Below, piece by piece: positions 14,967 through 24,494 of a stretch of DNA of 64,000 bases (its first letter is position 1; each line of letters opens with the position of its first letter). The translations under genes were made by a program, and so were the position numbers. The notes under the pieces were generated by a model. That model ran no database searches. It saw only the letters and a list, made by a program, of their open reading frames with translations, and was not told the origin of the DNA. The DNA lies in assembly GCA_050949085.1 (NCBI GenBank), contig JBMNFB010000001.1:558001-622000 (forward strand), written 5' to 3'. This DNA comes from JBMNFB01 sp050949085. Its GTDB lineage: Bacteria > Bacillota > UBA994 > UBA5500.

Positions 14967-16114
14967 CGAGTCCCTCCTACCTGATACACCGTCTTGCCCG
15001 CAACGATCGTCAGCCTGACCTCCCCATCATCATCAAAGATAACGATGTCAGCATCCTTGCCGATGTTCAGGCTGCCTTTCTGCTCGAGGCTCAGCAAACT
15101 GGCGGGATTCTGTGTCGCAGTTTGCATCGCCTGCCAGAGCGGCAGACCAGTAGCTGCCGCGAAGTTCCAGACACAGCGATTCAGACCCGCTGTGCTTCCC
15201 GCCAGGCTCCCGTTCTTGAGCCGGGCAACGCCGCTGTGGACCGAGATCTGTTGACCGCCAAAGGCATACTCCCCATCCGGCAAGCCAGCGACAGGGAGTG
15301 AGTCGCTAACCAGCACGATCCGCCCTAGCCCATTGGTGAGGAGTAACAGTTGGTACATCGCTGGATGTACGTGCAGGTTGTCCGCGATCAACTCCACACT
15401 GACTGCGTTAGTAAGGATCGCTCCTAACAGGCCCGGGTGCCGATGATGTAGGCCAGACATCGCGTTGAACACGTGAGTAACATGGCTGACTCCCTGTCTA
15501 AATGCCTCCTGCGCCAACTCATATGAAGCAGCGGAGTGGCCGATAGAGGGGATGATCTGCCTTGTCCTGGTCAGCGCAGCTAGAAACTGGCCTTCCGGAT
15601 CCAGTTCGGGTGCGTAGGTGATGATTCTAATCACGTCCAGGTAGGGGATCAGTAAGGGAAAATCGGGCAGCCGCATGTACTCCGGCGCTTGAGCACCGCA
15701 GCATTCGGGGTTGAGAAAAGGGCCCTCGAGGTGTGCTCCCAGCACCTGCGCACCCGGCAGGGGGTATTCCTGCGCCAGCCGTACCTGGATCAAAGCCTGG
15801 GCGATGTCACTCCAATCCAGAGTCATCGTAGTAGGCAGGAAGGCAGTGACGCCAGCGCTGGCCAGTTGGTGGCTAATCGTCTCCAAAGCCTGCCTGCTTC
15901 CATCCATGGTATCAGCCCCGCCTGCCCCGTGAACATGCGTATCGATCAAGCCTGGCGACACAATGCCCCCGGCAGCATCGATGATCTCCTCCACGTGGTA
16001 CGAAGTCAGCCCGGAGTAGGAGCAGATGTTTACAATGCGGTTGTCGTAGACCAGCGCCTGGTTCTCCAGGCACCCAGTGGGAGTCAGCAGAGTGCCATTG
16101 ACTATCGCTCGCAA
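14963..16114 (-). CDS. nagA: N-acetylglucosamine-6-phosphate deacetylase
   Basis: 383-aa amidohydrolase-fold enzyme converting GlcNAc-6-phosphate to glucosamine-6-phosphate. Motifs: DTHVHGAGGAD (metal His pair), HLEGPFLNPECCGAQ, SIGHSAASY, VTHVFNAMSGLHHR, IADNLHVHP, VLVSDSLPVAG with the catalytic Asp, and NPASLL near the end. It overlaps the ROK kinase gene by 13 bases upstream and cutC downstream, forming a three-gene operon. Cytoplasmic step of amino-sugar recovery from peptidoglycan. Confidence 0.95.
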   Translation of the reverse strand: MRAIVNGTLLTPTGCLENQALVYDNRIVNICSYSGLTSYHVEEIIDAAGGIVSPGLIDTHVHGAGGADTMDGSRQALETISHQLASAGVTAFLPTTMTLDWSDIAQALIQVRLAQEYPLPGAQVLGAHLEGPFLNPECCGAQAPEYMRLPDFPLLIPYLDVIRIITYAPELDPEGQFLAALTRTRQIIPSIGHSAASYELAQEAFRQGVSHVTHVFNAMSGLHHRHPGLLGAILTNAVSVELIADNLHVHPAMYQLLLLTNGLGRIVLVSDSLPVAGLPDGEYAFGGQQISVHSGVARLKNGSLAGSTAGLNRCVWNFAAATGLPLWQAMQTATQNPASLLSLEQKGSLNIGKDADIVIFDDDGEVRLTIVAGKTVYQVGGTR

Positions 16115-17019
16115 GCAGTCTCACCCCCCAGTCTGGATAACGCGAGCCTGGCTGCGCCCAGCATCCCAGCGTCGTTGCCCAACTGGGCCGCCCGCAGCTG
16201 AATAACGCCGGACGTGGCAGACGACTTCCGAACTTCCTCCTCTAGAACATCCCACCAGGCCAGGAGTGAATCGGTCACTCCACCCCCGAGGACGAACAGG
16301 TCGGGGTCAAAACTGTTCTGCAGAGACGAGATCAGGATAGCAAGATCAGACAAATACCTCAGGATCAATGCCTTGGCAGCGCCTTCCCCTTCCTCTGCAC
16401 GCTGGAACACGGCTCGTGCTTCAAGCGGCACTCCGGTTCGCCTCCAATAGGTTTGCTGGATGGCAGTCCCCGACAGATATTGCTCGACGCACCCGCGTTG
16501 CCCACAGGCGCAAATCCGCCCCCGCGGATAGAGGATGGCGTGTCCCAGCTCGCCAGCTCGATAGTGAGCCCCTGAATGCACCCCTGCACGCTGCTGATAC
16601 CAGGCTCCACCGACCCCGGTGCCCAACGTAATCAGAAGGAAGCTGTTCCATCCCTGCCCAGCTCCCAGCCATGCTTCGCCCAGGGCAGCTAAATTAGCAT
16701 CGTTCTCCACCACCACTGGCATACCCAGACCATCCGCCAGCCGGTCGGCCAGGTCAAGGCCGTTCCAGCCCGGCAGATTAGTGCACTCGAGAATCCGCCC
16801 GTTGACACTGTCGACGAAGCCGGGGGTTCCCAAGCCAAGCCCGGCTACCTCGGGGTGTCTCTCGCGCAGATCGGTAGCCAACCCGCTGATCTGCTCAAGC
16901 AGCCTGTCGCGCCCCGCCAGGCAAGTATTTACTGTCACCCGCTCCCTCTGACACCCAGTCATATCCACCACGCCGGCCGTCAGTTTGCTCCCGCCGAGAT
17001 CCATAGCTATCACTTGCAT
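16102..17019 (-). CDS. ROK family sugar kinase
   Basis: 305-aa ROK kinase. N-terminal phosphate loop AMDLGGSKL, ENDANLAALGE, GTGVGG, and the ROK zinc motif CACGQRGCVEQYLSG. Catalytic Asp is in VENDAN. With nagA directly downstream, GlcNAc is a likely substrate (giving GlcNAc-6-P), though glucose or another hexose is possible. First gene of the ROK-nagA-cutC operon, divergent from the HD-domain gene. Confidence 0.88.
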   Translation of the reverse strand: MQVIAMDLGGSKLTAGVVDMTGCQRERVTVNTCLAGRDRLLEQISGLATDLRERHPEVAGLGLGTPGFVDSVNGRILECTNLPGWNGLDLADRLADGLGMPVVVENDANLAALGEAWLGAGQGWNSFLLITLGTGVGGAWYQQRAGVHSGAHYRAGELGHAILYPRGRICACGQRGCVEQYLSGTAIQQTYWRRTGVPLEARAVFQRAEEGEGAAKALILRYLSDLAILISSLQNSFDPDLFVLGGGVTDSLLAWWDVLEEEVRKSSATSGVIQLRAAQLGNDAGMLGAARLALSRLGGETACER

Positions 17020-17207
17020 CTAATACTGCTCCTTGCCCAGGTATTACGGTGCCCCGACACGTCCCGGTGCTGGCCTGCGCAGGCACGTCCCGCCAGGTCC
17101 TGCCCCCTGAAGGATCTATCGCTTTATTGTGCAAGACATACTATGATAATATCATACACTCCTTTGGCAGCAGATACAGCCATGAGGATTCTAGGGAGGT
17201 TATCAAC

Positions 17208-17804
17208 ATGGACTACTCCAGCCTACAGCAGCAGCTGGACTTCATTATTGAGGCCGATAAGCTGAAGCAGATCGTTAGGCAGACCCTGCTGCTGGATCAG
17301 TCTCGGCGCGAAAATGACGCAGAGCACTCCTGGCATGCTATCATTGCCGCCCTGGTTCTGGCTGAATATGCGGCATGCCCAGAACTCGATCTGCTCCGCG
17401 TGGTGAAGATGCTGGCCATCCACGATCTGGTGGAGATAGACGCCGGTGATACCTATGCTTACGACGAGCTGGCACAGCAGGATCAGGCAGAGCGAGAGCG
17501 GAAGGCCGCAGATCGCATCTTCTCCCTGCTTCCGGCCACGCAGGCCGCAGAGTTTCGAGCGATCTGGGACGAGTTTGAGGAGCAGCGCACCCCAGAGGCC
17601 CAGTTCGCCGGGGCCGTGGACTGCCTGATGCCCATCTTGCACAACTACTGGACCAAGGGACGGCAATGGCAGAATCATGCCGTGACCAAGGATCGCGTAA
17701 TGAAGCGAAACAGCAGCCGGATCGCCGCTGGCTCGGAAGTTCTGGCCGCGTTTGTGCGGGAGCTTCTGGACGATGCAGTCAGGCGAGGTTATTTGCTGGA
17801 GTAA
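17208..17804 (+). CDS. HD-domain hydrolase (YfbR/HDDC2-like nucleotidase)
   Basis: 198-aa HD-superfamily phosphohydrolase. Metal ligands appear as NDAEHSWHAI (His) and MLAIHDLVEIDAGDTYAYD (His-Asp and further Asp); this arrangement is that of the YfbR/HDDC2 5'-deoxynucleotidase-like group. ATG at 17208 follows GGGAGGT by 7 bases; the frame extends further upstream but without a ribosome binding site. Probably hydrolyses a nucleoside monophosphate; substrate not certain. Single-gene unit divergent from the ROK operon. Confidence 0.85.
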   Translation: MDYSSLQQQLDFIIEADKLKQIVRQTLLLDQSRRENDAEHSWHAIIAALVLAEYAACPELDLLRVVKMLAIHDLVEIDAGDTYAYDELAQQDQAERERKAADRIFSLLPATQAAEFRAIWDEFEEQRTPEAQFAGAVDCLMPILHNYWTKGRQWQNHAVTKDRVMKRNSSRIAAGSEVLAAFVRELLDDAVRRGYLLE

Positions 17805-18061
17805 CCGCCAAGGAAACATAGGCACGGCTGGAGGCGGTGCCTGTGCTAGATCAACCCCCATGTTTGCGCTGTTGTTCGATGACAGAGAGATGTTGAAAAG
17901 GACGCTGCTCCTGCCAGGTGACGCAGTTCCAGAACTCCGTGAAGTCATGGTCTACCTGTTCGTGACAGGCAAGTATCTTTAGATCGCGACTGGATGTAAC
18001 GCCAGAGGCAAAAATCTCGTGGCAACTAACCGCGCCTGCGTATAGAAGGAGGTAGCTATTC

Positions 18062-18973
18062 GTGCCAGACAACGCTGCATCATCAGCCAGAGGACAGAAC
18101 GATCACCTTATTATCTTTGATCTGAAGCGCTACGCGATTCATGATGGGCCCGGCATTCGGACGACTGTCTTTTTCAAGGGGTGTCCCCTGCGGTGCCTCT
18201 GGTGCCATAACCCGGAGGGCTTTGAGCGGCAACAGCAGGTTGTTTTCCACGCCGAACGGTGCATCGGCTGCGGCCAGTGTCAGGCTGTCTGCCCGAAAAC
18301 CTCCGAGCACGAGCCCTGCCACGCCTGCGGGAGTTGTGTGGCTGTCTGCCCAACGGAAGCCAGAGAGATGCTGGGCCAGACCCTGACGATTGACGAAGTG
18401 ATGGGACATATCCGTAAAGATGTCATCTTCTATGAGCAATCCGGTGGAGGTGTCACGTTTTCTGGAGGAGAACCGCTGCTGCAGAGCGAGGCCCTTCTGG
18501 CACTGCTGGATGAGTGTCGCAAAGAAGATATTCACACCGCCATCGAAACATCTGGCTATGCTGACACAGCCACTCTGCTAGAGGTGGCCGAACTCGCTGA
18601 TCTATGGCTGTTTGACCTGAAAATGATGGATCCAGTGAAGCACTGCGCCTTTACCGGGGTTGACAACGACCTGATCCTCACCAATCTGCGCGCACTAGCT
18701 CACGCGGGGGCAACCATCCGCATTCGGGCACCAATCATCCCGGGCTACAACGATGATGCCGATAGCCTGTTGCGGCTAGGCAAGTTTGTTACCCAGCTGC
18801 CTGGCCAGCCCCCTATTGACCTCTTGCCATACCATGGAACCGCGACACCCAAGTACTCCAAGCTTGGGCTGGAATATGATTGCAGGGACGTTTCGACCCC
18901 CAGCGCTGAGCACCTGCAGGCGTTGGCCTCAACGCTTCGCAAATTTGGATTAAGCGTCAAGATAGGAGGATGA
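18062..18973 (+). CDS. Glycyl radical enzyme activating protein (radical SAM)
   Basis: 303-aa radical SAM activase. The SAM-cluster motif is C41-x3-C45-x2-C48 (GCPLRCLWCHNP). Two extra ferredoxin-like clusters follow: CIGCGQCQAVCP and CHACGSCVAVCP, as in activases of HypD-, BssD- and CutD-type enzymes. Then GGGVTFSGGEPLLQ. GTG start behind AAGGAGGTAG. It ends 6 bases before the glycyl radical enzyme and installs the glycyl radical in it; needs anaerobic conditions. Confidence 0.93.
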   Translation: MPDNAASSARGQNDHLIIFDLKRYAIHDGPGIRTTVFFKGCPLRCLWCHNPEGFERQQQVVFHAERCIGCGQCQAVCPKTSEHEPCHACGSCVAVCPTEAREMLGQTLTIDEVMGHIRKDVIFYEQSGGGVTFSGGEPLLQSEALLALLDECRKEDIHTAIETSGYADTATLLEVAELADLWLFDLKMMDPVKHCAFTGVDNDLILTNLRALAHAGATIRIRAPIIPGYNDDADSLLRLGKFVTQLPGQPPIDLLPYHGTATPKYSKLGLEYDCRDVSTPSAEHLQALASTLRKFGLSVKIGG

Positions 18974-18979
18974 CCAAGG

Positions 18980-21346
18980 ATGAATGAACGGGTGAAACGA
19001 CTGCGCCAACAGAGCATCGATACGCCTGTAACGCTCTCCACCGAACGGGCTGAGCTGGTCACTGAGTTTTACCAGGAGAACGAGGGCAAGCATTCAGCGC
19101 CGGTGATGCGCGCCCTCAATTTCCAGCGTCTGTGTGAGCAGCAGACGATCTATATCGGTGACGACGAGCTGATCGTCGGCGAAAGGGGACCGAACCCCAA
19201 GGCAGTCCCTACGTATCCCGAACTGACATGCCACTCGCTGGATGACCTGGTTGCCCTCAATTCTCGGGAAATGACCAGCTATCAAGTCTCCCCCCAGCAA
19301 ATGGAGATCTATCGCCAGAAGGTTATTCCCTATTGGCGGGGGCGCAGTCTGCGCGACCGGGCCTTCACGAACATTGATCAGTCCTGGAAGGATCTCTACC
19401 AGGCTGGTCTCTTCACCGAGTTTATGGAGCAGCGCGCGCCTGGGCACACTGCGTTGGACGGCCTGATCTATGAGAAGGGGATGCGCGACCTGCAGGCGGA
19501 GATCGCCGCAGCACGCCGGGCCCTCGACTGGCTAAATGACCCGGAAGCGGCAGCCAAGGATGAAGAGCTGAGGGCGATGGATATCTCCTGTGAGGCGATC
19601 ATCACCTTTGCCGTGAGGCATGCTCAGCTGGCCGAGGAGCTGGCATCGCGCGAAAGTAACCCGGTCCGCCGGGCTGAGCTGCAAAGGATTGCAGGTAATT
19701 GTCGTCACGTACCGGCGCATGCTCCCAGAGACTTCTGGGAGGCGCTGCAGATGTACTGGTTTGTGCACTTAGGCACTGTCATCGAACTCAACGGCTGGGA
19801 TTCAATGAGTCCTGGTCACCTCGATCAGCATCTGCAGCCGTTCTATGAACAGGGGCTGGCTGAAGGTGCACTGACGCGGGAGAAGGCTAAAGAGCTCCTG
19901 GGCTGCTTCTGGGTCAAGTTCAACAACCAGCCTGCACCGCCCAAGGTCGGCGTGACCGCTGCCGAGAGCGGGACCTATAACGATTTTACCAACATCAATC
20001 TCGGCGGGCTGAGGCGCGACGGCAGCGATGGCGTCAGCGAGGTCTCCTATCTGCTGCTGGAAGTGCTGGATGAGATGCATACCCTGCAACCCCAGGCCAA
20101 CGTGCAGATCAGCGCTCGGACGCCAGAACGCTTCCTGCGGGCGGCTTGCCGGGTGATCCGCAAGGGCTACGGCTACCCCTCGGTCTTCAACGCCGATCAG
20201 GTGATCACTGAACAGGTCCAGATGGGAAAAACCCTTGAGGATGCCCGCGAAGGCGGCACCAGCGGGTGCATCGAAACCGGCTGCTTTGGCAAGGAGGCCT
20301 ATCTGCTCACCGGCTACCTGAATGTGCCCAAGGTGCTGGAGCTGACCCTCAATAACGGTATTGATCCTCTGACTGGCCATAAGATCGGGCTGGAAACAGG
20401 AGACCCCCTCACGTTCAAGACTTTTGAAGAGCTCTACGCTGCATTTGAGCGGCAGCTGCGCTACGTTGTCGAAACCAAGATTCGTATCAACAACTACCTG
20501 GAATATGTGTACGCTACGCAGATGCCCGCCCCCTTCCTTTCCAGTGTTATCAGGGATTGCATCGCCAAGGGTAAGGACTACTACGATGGCGGCCCGCGAT
20601 ACAACACGACATACATCCAATGCTGCGGTATCGGCACCATCACCGATTCACTCTCGGCCCTGAAGAAGCATGTCTTTGAAGATCGCACGGTTACCATGGA
20701 GGCGCTGCTGTCCGCCCTCTGCAACAACTTTGCCGACGACGAGCCGTTGCGCCAGCTCCTTCTGAACCGCACCCCCTGCTTCGGCAACGATGATGATTAC
20801 GCCGACCGCCTGATGCAGCAGGTCTATGCTTCATTACTGCAGGAAATTGACGGCCGCCGGAGCACCAAGGGCAACACCTACCATCTGAACATGCTGTCCA
20901 CCACTTGCCACGTCTATTTCGGCAAGATGCTGGGGGCGACGCCTAACGGCCGTCTGGCGCGAACGCCTATCTCGGATGGCACCTCGCCTTCACAGGGGGC
21001 AGACCGACACGGGCCGACGGCAGTGATCAAGTCGCTGGCCAAAATGGACCAGGCTAGATCTGGCGGCACGTTGCTCAACCAACGCTTCACTCCAACAGTT
21101 CTGGAAGGTGAGGAGGGCATTGCCGGGCTGGCAGGCCTGATCCGGACTTACTTCCGACTAGGTGGACATCACATCCAGTTCAACGTCGTTGATACGGAGA
21201 CCTTGCGCCGGGCTCAGGCCAACCCGGCTGAATATCGCAACCTGCTGGTTCGTGTAGCCGGATACAGTGACTACTTCATCAACCTGGATCGATTCCATCA
21301 GGAGGAAATCATCGCCCGCACTGCCCAAACCAGCTTCTCCGGCTGA
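18980..21346 (+). CDS. hypD: Glycyl radical enzyme, probable trans-4-hydroxy-L-proline dehydratase
   Basis: 788 aa, the length of HypD-type enzymes. The thiyl-radical Cys is C430 in GGTSGCIETGCFGKE and the glycyl radical residue is G761 in VRVAGYSDYF. HypD-like landmarks from memory of the C. difficile protein are present: FTEFMEQRAPGHT, FNNQPAPPKVG, NVQIS, EAYLLTGYLN and the C-terminal GGHHIQFNV. HypD dehydrates trans-4-hydroxyproline to pyrroline-5-carboxylate. No proC (which completes that route) lies beside it, so a related hydroxylated substrate remains possible. Activase is immediately upstream. Confidence 0.82.
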   Translation: MNERVKRLRQQSIDTPVTLSTERAELVTEFYQENEGKHSAPVMRALNFQRLCEQQTIYIGDDELIVGERGPNPKAVPTYPELTCHSLDDLVALNSREMTSYQVSPQQMEIYRQKVIPYWRGRSLRDRAFTNIDQSWKDLYQAGLFTEFMEQRAPGHTALDGLIYEKGMRDLQAEIAAARRALDWLNDPEAAAKDEELRAMDISCEAIITFAVRHAQLAEELASRESNPVRRAELQRIAGNCRHVPAHAPRDFWEALQMYWFVHLGTVIELNGWDSMSPGHLDQHLQPFYEQGLAEGALTREKAKELLGCFWVKFNNQPAPPKVGVTAAESGTYNDFTNINLGGLRRDGSDGVSEVSYLLLEVLDEMHTLQPQANVQISARTPERFLRAACRVIRKGYGYPSVFNADQVITEQVQMGKTLEDAREGGTSGCIETGCFGKEAYLLTGYLNVPKVLELTLNNGIDPLTGHKIGLETGDPLTFKTFEELYAAFERQLRYVVETKIRINNYLEYVYATQMPAPFLSSVIRDCIAKGKDYYDGGPRYNTTYIQCCGIGTITDSLSALKKHVFEDRTVTMEALLSALCNNFADDEPLRQLLLNRTPCFGNDDDYADRLMQQVYASLLQEIDGRRSTKGNTYHLNMLSTTCHVYFGKMLGATPNGRLARTPISDGTSPSQGADRHGPTAVIKSLAKMDQARSGGTLLNQRFTPTVLEGEEGIAGLAGLIRTYFRLGGHHIQFNVVDTETLRRAQANPAEYRNLLVRVAGYSDYFINLDRFHQEEIIARTAQTSFSG

Positions 21347-21363
21347 CAGATAATTACTAGTGA

Positions 21364-21387
21364 GGCCCCATCAGCTCATCTGGGGCC
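21364..21387 (+). terminator. Possible terminator after glycyl radical enzyme gene
   Basis: GGCCCCA / TGGGGCC stem 17 bases after the stop. There is no T-run after it, so it may act only as an RNA-stabilising hairpin. Confidence 0.4.
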
Positions 21388-21551
21388 AAGGCGTCTGGGC
21401 GTACCACTGAACCCAAGCCAGGGGTTCGGCGGTGCGCCCACTTCATGCGCTCTGGCAGGAGGTGTGCCACCGCCCGCCGAATACGAATAATTGTTCGTAG
21501 GCTAGTGTCCTGCCCAGCAGCAGGAGGTACGCTTTCCGAGGAGGCGATAGG

Positions 21552-23672
21552 ATGGATCCCCGCCAGTTCATTGATCACCTCGCCCGAGATGGTCTGCAGC
21601 TAAACGAGAGCCAGCAAACGGCGGCCTTGCACCTGAGCGGACCGATGCAGGTGATGGCCGGCCCCGGCAGCGGCAAGACGCGAGTGATCGCAGCGCGGAC
21701 GGCAGCGATGCTACACAGCGGCATTGATCCCCGCCGCATTCTGGTGCTCACCTTTACGCGCGCCGCGGCGAGGGAAATGCGCGCCCGGTTAGCAGCCCTG
21801 AGCGTCGTGGACCGCGCCCGGCTGCAGCAGGTCACCATGTGCACGTTCCACGCTCTTGCCTTTCGCCTTCTCAAACAGTTCCGGGGCTCACCCCGCCTGG
21901 CTCCGGAGTGGCAACAACGCCGTTGGGTAGAGCAGGCAATCCTTCACCTGGGCGAAGAGGTGGATGAAGATCTGGCGGAAGAATTGCTGCGCGCCATCGG
22001 CAGCGCCAAGAACCGTCGTCTCCGCCTGACTGACTTGCCAGGTAGCGACGAGAGACTGCGACAGGTCTGGATCCTTTACGAGGAAGCCAAACAGGCTACG
22101 GGTCAGATGGACTTCGAGGACCTGCTGTTGGATGTACTGGATCTACTGGAACAGCGTCAGGATATTCTTCTGGCCCTGCGTCGACGCTTTAGTCACATCA
22201 TGGTCGACGAGTTTCAGGATACCAACCCGCTACAGTATCAGATACTGCGGCTCCTGGCTGCACCGGAGAGCAACCTCTGCGTTGTCGGTGACATTGACCA
22301 GGCCATCTACGCGTTTCGCGCTGCCAGCCCAGGGCTACTCCTGCAGTTCCCCAAGGACTTCCCTGGCGCCCGAATAATCGAGCTGGCTGAAAATTATCGT
22401 TCCACCCCTCCCATCATCGAGCTGGCCAGTCGACTGATAGCACACAATCAGGATCGGTATCAGCTGAGCGTCAAGCCCACCCGTACCGGTGGGACCCAGC
22501 CTCGCTTGCTGCGCCCAGAAGACGAGTGGGATGAAGCCAGGTTGCTTCTATCCATGGTTGACAAATCGGCCAAGCAGGGGGCAGCGCTCGGCGACCTGGC
22601 CGTTCTCTACCGCACCCGTGCTCAGGCCCGCCCTCTGGTGAGCCTGATGGTTGAGGCGAAGCTCCCCTTCTCCCTGCGGGACAGCGGAAAGCTCGGCCTT
22701 GACCATTGGGTAGTGGAGGATTGCCATGCCTGGCTGCGCCTGTTGGTGGACCGCGAGCATCTTCCTGCATTTCTGCGGGTGGCTCGTCGCCAACTGCGTC
22801 TCACTCAGGCTGCCCACCGCCGGATCGAACAGCTCTGCCTGCACGAACACATCTCACCCTGGCGGGCAGTGCGCCGAATCCCCGTAACTCAAGTTGAACT
22901 GAACAGGGTAGCCGCGCTGGAGAGGCATTGGAAGGCGGCAAGCAAGCTCCCGCCCCGCCCCGCCCTGAACTACTACTTGCAGACGATGGGGTACGCCGAC
23001 TACCTGCAGTGGTATGCCGAACAACGCGGCCATGCCAGGGATGCCTACACAGGCATATGCGACGACCTGCTCAGCGATATGCAGCGTTTTGCTACTGTCG
23101 CTTCCTATCTGCAGCACGTAGCCAGCATGATTGAGGCCATCGAGGAGTCCGACCAGACTACTGGCGGACTGAACCTGATGACACTGCATGGCGCCAAGGG
23201 GCTGGAGTTTCAGGCTGTCTGGATCATCGACGCCATCTCCGGCTTGTTGCCTCACCACCTGAGCAAGACCCGGGAAGCAATTGAAGAGGAACGACGCCTC
23301 TTCTACGTCGGCTGCACGCGGGCCCAGGATCGCCTGTTCGTAATCGCCCCGCGCCATTACCGCGGCCAGCAGACCGCCGATTCTCAGTTTCTTGCCGAAG
23401 CCTTCGGGGCGGCCCATCAGGAGCATCCGACACAAAGTGGCCGTGCCCCAGATCTCGCCCTTCAGGCAACAGCCGCTTCATTTCCCCCGCCGCCGGCAGT
23501 CGGTGCTGCGGTGATCCACCGGCAGTTAGGGGCAGGCGTTGTCACCGCCTGTCAAAAGAACAGAACTGAGCGGGGAGAACACTCAGTGTTGACGGTAACC
23601 TTTGCGGGGGGCCAGGTGCTAAAGCTGCATTGGGAGGCCTGCTGCCAACTGGGTGCGCTGCGCAAGGCTTAG
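21552..23672 (+). CDS. UvrD/PcrA/Rep-type ATP-dependent DNA helicase
   Basis: 706-aa superfamily 1A 3'-5' DNA helicase. Motifs in order: Q-motif LNESQQTAAL near 16, Walker A AGPGSGKT at 36-43, LTFTRAAAREM, VDEFQDTNPLQ (Walker B), GDIDQAIYAFRAA, ENYRST, LYRTRAQ, LMTLHGAKGLEF, and RLFYVGCTRAQDRL. A C-terminal Tudor-like segment (VGAAVIHRQLGAGVV) resembles that of PcrA, which binds RNA polymerase. All ATPase motifs are intact. Somewhat short relative to typical PcrA, which may mean a housekeeping-helicase paralog. Confidence 0.93.
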   Translation: MDPRQFIDHLARDGLQLNESQQTAALHLSGPMQVMAGPGSGKTRVIAARTAAMLHSGIDPRRILVLTFTRAAAREMRARLAALSVVDRARLQQVTMCTFHALAFRLLKQFRGSPRLAPEWQQRRWVEQAILHLGEEVDEDLAEELLRAIGSAKNRRLRLTDLPGSDERLRQVWILYEEAKQATGQMDFEDLLLDVLDLLEQRQDILLALRRRFSHIMVDEFQDTNPLQYQILRLLAAPESNLCVVGDIDQAIYAFRAASPGLLLQFPKDFPGARIIELAENYRSTPPIIELASRLIAHNQDRYQLSVKPTRTGGTQPRLLRPEDEWDEARLLLSMVDKSAKQGAALGDLAVLYRTRAQARPLVSLMVEAKLPFSLRDSGKLGLDHWVVEDCHAWLRLLVDREHLPAFLRVARRQLRLTQAAHRRIEQLCLHEHISPWRAVRRIPVTQVELNRVAALERHWKAASKLPPRPALNYYLQTMGYADYLQWYAEQRGHARDAYTGICDDLLSDMQRFATVASYLQHVASMIEAIEESDQTTGGLNLMTLHGAKGLEFQAVWIIDAISGLLPHHLSKTREAIEEERRLFYVGCTRAQDRLFVIAPRHYRGQQTADSQFLAEAFGAAHQEHPTQSGRAPDLALQATAASFPPPPAVGAAVIHRQLGAGVVTACQKNRTERGEHSVLTVTFAGGQVLKLHWEACCQLGALRKA

Positions 23673-23757
23673 GCTATTGCACCCCTATTCCAGAATCCCC
23701 TTTCCTCTCACATCTGCATAGAATGAACGAGACATCAGAGAAAGGAGGAAGGATTTA

Positions 23758-24459
23758 GTGGACAAACGGATAGCTCAGACGGTGATCACCAGTCAGACGG
23801 CCGACGTTACCGGCGACGGCGTCGCTGATGAGGTCTACCTGACTGGAACGTATACCGAAGGCAGCCCTTTCATTCAGAACATCACGCTGATGATCCGCAA
23901 CGGCAGAACCGGGCGCATTACACAATTCCAACTCGCCAACAACTCCGGCTACGATCCCACACTTTTTCTTTGTGATTTCACCGGCGACGGGATACCTGAT
24001 ATCAAGGTGACCATTCAATCCGGTGGAAGCGGCGGCTTTACCTTTAGCTACATATATTCATTTGCTAACTCGCAACTCCGACTGCTGTTCAGCGGCGACG
24101 ACTATGGAGCGCCCAGCCGGTTTCGAGCCAACTATGTGGACGGTTACATCGTTGTCGTTAATGACGATGTCCTCGGTTTAGAGTTTCGTATCGATGTCAG
24201 CCGTGACCCGGCCGCCGCCGACCTTTACAATCCAGATGGCACCCTCAAGCAACCCACCGAGGCCAATGTCGGTCCCTTCATTGCTGCAATTCCCATTGTG
24301 CTCGATGAAGCTAGCGGCACTTGCAGCCTGCAAGTGTTGACCCGTGTCTACGGCACATTCGCTGCCGACACCCTAGGCTACATACAGGATTACCTGGTCT
24401 GGGGAGAAACAGGCTTCGAGACGTTTCGCGAGGACTTGGCGATTAACCCCAGCGGATGA
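23758..24459 (+). CDS. FG-GAP/VCBS-like repeat protein, 233 aa
   Basis: Starts with GTG behind AGAAAGGAGGAAGG. Two calcium-loop-like segments are visible: DVTGDGVADEVYLTG near residue 14 and DFTGDGIPDIKVTIQSGG near 76, the DxDGDGxxD-like pattern of integrin-type beta-propeller repeats. No signal peptide is obvious, unlike most such proteins. Similar cytoplasmic-start proteins occur in spore-forming Bacillota, where a coat role is conceivable but not shown. Next to sodC, 35 bases downstream. Confidence 0.75.
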   Translation: MDKRIAQTVITSQTADVTGDGVADEVYLTGTYTEGSPFIQNITLMIRNGRTGRITQFQLANNSGYDPTLFLCDFTGDGIPDIKVTIQSGGSGGFTFSYIYSFANSQLRLLFSGDDYGAPSRFRANYVDGYIVVVNDDVLGLEFRIDVSRDPAAADLYNPDGTLKQPTEANVGPFIAAIPIVLDEASGTCSLQVLTRVYGTFAADTLGYIQDYLVWGETGFETFREDLAINPSG

Positions 24460-24494
24460 CTAGCCGCTCACGACCGCGAAGAGGAGGATAGCTA

